64,000 bases of DNA from Hoplostethus atlanticus (lineage: Eukaryota > Chordata > Actinopteri > Trachichthyiformes > Trachichthyidae), in NCBI GenBank assembly GCA_034670405.1, contig JAXDDX010000003.1:4575001-4639000 (forward strand), given 5' to 3'. The position numbers and the translations under genes are program-made. Each line of letters begins with the position of its first letter. Positions within the stretch are counted from its first letter, which is position 1. Of the stretch, positions 61,069 through 64,000 are shown one piece after another. Under the pieces are notes generated by a model. It saw nothing but the letters and a program-made list of their open reading frames with translations, was not told the DNA's origin and did no database searches.

Positions 61069-62520
61069 GTCAGATGGGAGGTGGACCGTGACAGAGCAGT
61101 AAGCGGTTTTATAAGCAGAATTGTTTCAGTGCACTCTGCCAATAATTACCAGTACAGAGGACCGGCGGTAAATCTGGCTTTCACAGACCGGCTAAGCTTG
61201 TTAGTGTGCTTAATCGGACAGGGGAAGAGTGTGTTCTAGCGCTGAAAGCTTTGGGACTGAGAAAATGTGCGCTGCTCCCTAATGAAGAATGACGAGAGTG
61301 GGGGCGGGGGGGGGAGAGAGAGTAAGGGGGAGGCGTCTTGGGAGAGGAAAAGTAATACACGTATGGCGAATTTTCCTGATCTGGATGGGTTGAAATTCCT
61401 CAAGTGTGAGAGAGAACGCAGCCACACAGCGATGGGCTGACAGAGGCCCCCGTAGCACCACGGGGCCCAGGGACTGGAAGAGTTATGGAGGGGGGGCCGG
61501 CCAGGGAAGCAGTGTGGGGGCCATATTGGGAGGCTTGGGGGGGGGCGTCACTGGGGTCCAGCTGATGTGGTCAGAAGGGCCCGTCAGCATCCCTCCAGGC
61601 CCCACTTGACTAAAATCATTTTTTATCATCAGATGCTCGTCCTCGTCCTCATGTGAGAGAGGTTTATTTTAACACATTACAACACAAACAACATCACGGT
61701 AATATTTTATCAAACAGCTGCTGGCTTGGGCCTCTGCCACAGTTTGATTTGGGGAAGAAAAAAAGAAAAGAAAAAAAAATCTTTCCCCCTAGTTTTTCCT
61801 CAAACGTCTTTTTTAACAGATAGCGAACATCTGGTGCAGGAAAAAGGCAGCGATGCAACAAAATCAGAGGGAAGGAGAGAAGGAGGAGAGGAAGGAAGGG
61901 TGGAGAAGGGAAGTAACAAGTCACTTATTGTCACCGACTCCCTCGTAAGGAGATGAGGCCGTTATCTGGTCATCTTGTGGGTGATCAATCTATCGTGCTT
62001 ATCTACTCATCCAGCAAGAAATAAAATGTTCATGTCTGAGTTTGTTCTCAAGAGGATATTTGGGTGTATTTTCTATCACATATCACATATTTTCTATCAC
62101 ATACGAGACCAAAGCTTGAAGTACGGTACATGTGGAATATATAGATACCTAAAACCAATATTTTAAAATACATTTGAGGAGGAAATGAAAAACAAAACAT
62201 CTCTTATTGATTATTTAGCCATGCTTTGTGTTCATCTCCCTGGTTTCTACACGTGAAACCTTGCGCGCTGCCATCTACTGGTGCCTTGCTGAATTGCTCT
62301 TTTTCTTGCTGTCTGCAGGTCAGGTAGTACGTCCACATCTGGCAGGCACATGCCTCTGAGACAGATGTGGGAGGGGTCAGGGGTCGCTTGGGCCCTTTAA
62401 TGTAGATTAAAGAAGAAAGTGAAGAACAACAGAGATGGACAAACCTCTGTAGCGGCTCCAAGGCCGGACAGCGCAGAGCGAGACTCTGATCAGCATCGGT
62501 CGGGGAATGCATGTGATGTG

Positions 62521-62521
<1 letters not shown>

Positions 62522-62551
<30 letters not shown>
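62522..62551. repeat. (GT)n microsatellite
   Basis: About 15 GT units. Confidence 0.95.
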
Positions 62552-62554
<3 letters not shown>

Positions 62555-63355
62555 TGATCGCATGCATCATGTAAGAGGGCTGTTGAGGACAGGAAAGTGG
62601 GGAAATTGTGGGGCCAAAAAAAATCCAGTGAGGTCATCCAGTATATACGTGTGATTATTGACTTATTGATTATGAGGCTGACTGTTTTTTTTTATATTTC
62701 AAGTTTAATATTTGATGCTTTTCAACAAACACACACTTAACATCACCCTCACAGGATGCAGATGTGTTACGAGCTGCTGTTTAAAACTGACTTATGTCGA
62801 GTCTTTGTTCCCTCTCTTCCTCCGGTGCTCGCTCTGCTCAGACATGTTTCTCTCTCCCTCCCCTAAATTCCCTTCTTTCAGAGAGAGGTCAGAGGGCAGG
62901 GGACTGTGACCCAGCCTGGGGGTGGGTGGGAGACCCCCCTCTCCCCCTCGTCCTCTCCCCCTCTCCCTCCCATCCCTGAGAGATGGGCTGTGCCTCCTCA
63001 TCTCTTTATTTTGTATACACCTGAGTCCCTTCTTCTCTCACGGATCAACTGACAGAGTGTAGAAAGAGCCGCTGTATCCAGTTTCCAGCTCTGATGGATC
63101 AATATGGGCCCTAAAGCCAGTTGTATGGAGCCATTGTGAACGCAACGTTAGAAGAAAAAAAAAGATACGGAAACTTACTGAAAGTTTTTATCGTGCAATT
63201 TAAAAGAAAGTTATCTGGATATTTTTTATTTGCAGGTTAAATCAGATTTTTCCTACATAACAGTTTACAGTGGTTTGACCCGGTTCAGGAAGGGATGAAG
63301 TCAGACAGCGCGTGACTGTTCGGTCCAGCATCACAGGTCCGAGTGTTTTGAAGTT

Positions 63356-63402
63356 GCCTCCCTCCTCCTCCTCCTCCTCCTCGTCCCCCCCCCCCCCCCC
63401 CG
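63356..63402. repeat. (CCT)n followed by poly-C
   Basis: About eight CCT units, then a run of about 16 C. Confidence 0.9.
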
Positions 63403-64000
63403 CCTCTTCCTGGCACCGGACCCTGCATGTGTAGAGGAATCAAGCCGGAGAAATGAGTCGCATTACACGCCGCTGTCTCCTCGCTCGCTCGGTCCAAAAG
63501 GCGTTGCGAGCACGGCCCTGTCTCTGCTCGCGCTCTTCAAACACGTTTAAACAACTTGCCTCTTCTCCGCTCCCCATTCCACATTTGACGAGCCAGACAA
63601 GCAAAGTGTTTGGGAAGGAAGCTGGCCGGGTCTCAAGCTCCTCTAGTGATCTGGGTGATGTTTCAGCATTTGATGCTCGGTTCCCAGGCACCTGATCAAA
63701 CGTTTCTCGTGGTGCCTTGTAGCTCGTCCCCTTCTCTGCTCAGCTCTCTGCGTCTGAATACATGCACGAGCTGTGATGATAATAAGAGTCACGGTTAGGA
63801 TTTCAGAATAGACATTTACACGGATTTAAACTGTTTTTTGGTTTCCTTCGCTTTACTTTGGAGGTGAGGCGTTTCTATGAGGCGCTTTTTATTTCACCTG
63901 CACCGATATGTCATTTTTCTTCTCCTTGTTTTTTCGTGGTTGTGTTTTAAGTGTTTTATTCCCACCACTTCTATGTTTTAGGACATTTTAATTTCACCTG

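Larger units (their letters stand above)
41650..64000. other. Region without a recognised gene
   Basis: Reading frames here are short, microsatellite-derived, or lack paired splice sites and family resemblance. The stretch consists of dense simple repeats, G/C-rich tracts, one palindromic element, a transposon-like fragment near 43.2 kb, and AT-rich unique blocks with TAATTA/ATTAAT cores (for example 45505-45640, 49490-49610, 49910-49990, 60270-60400 and 61080-61230). It may be intergenic or an intron of a gene outside the window; the sequence does not decide this. Confidence 0.6.

Noticed and set aside
63453..63695. 80-residue frame near the right edge as a first exon
   Set aside because: It has a start codon but no recognisable domain or clear donor, and an opposite-strand frame of equal length overlaps it.

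Overview
The window is nuclear DNA from a vertebrate, almost certainly a teleost fish. Genes are split by short GT-AG introns, a PRDM10-type PR/zinc-finger protein reads through cleanly, teleost-style LINE and SINE tails occur, and CA/GT, GA/CT, ATT and poly-C microsatellites are very dense. No prokaryotic operons, rRNA, convincing tRNA genes or CRISPR arrays are seen. This is ordinary chromosomal sequence; I found no new multi-gene system.

Three genes can be supported. (1) aplp2 on the minus strand: only coding exon 1 (17870-17941, signal peptide ending in the APLP2-like PALAGYIE) lies here. Positions 1-17869 are therefore intron 1 or further downstream, and hold simple repeats, dispersed-repeat fragments and some possible regulatory DNA. 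(2) prdm10 on the plus strand: 22 coding exons from 24296 to 34761 give a predicted 1169-residue protein with a zinc knuckle, PR domain, AT-hook-like segment, ten C2H2 fingers and a Gln-rich C-terminus. A likely non-coding first exon ends at 23093, and a roughly 2 kb 3' UTR is likely. (3) An unrecognised nine-exon plus-strand gene, 37478-40799, predicted to encode 479 residues with a membrane segment and a helical, coiled-coil-like second half.

aplp2 and prdm10 are divergently arranged about 5 kb apart, the same head-to-head order as APLP2 and PRDM10 on human 11q24.3. The interval between them carries two LINE relics with CR1/L2-like C-termini, a tiny palindrome nested in one relic and a MITE-like element. 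A prdm10 intron (30815-32440) holds a 12-bp-TIR DNA element whose interior has become an array of about 53 short units.

From 41.6 kb to 64 kb I recognise no gene. The stretch contains many microsatellites, G/C-rich homopolymer-like tracts, a 203-bp palindromic element and AT-rich unique blocks that may be conserved regulatory DNA. It may be intergenic or an intron of a gene outside the window.

The features most worth a second look are splicing details of prdm10 (one GC-AG intron, a possible 12-nt microexon, two short introns that stay open in frame), the minisatellite-bearing transposon, the palindromic elements and the unrecognised membrane/coiled-coil gene.
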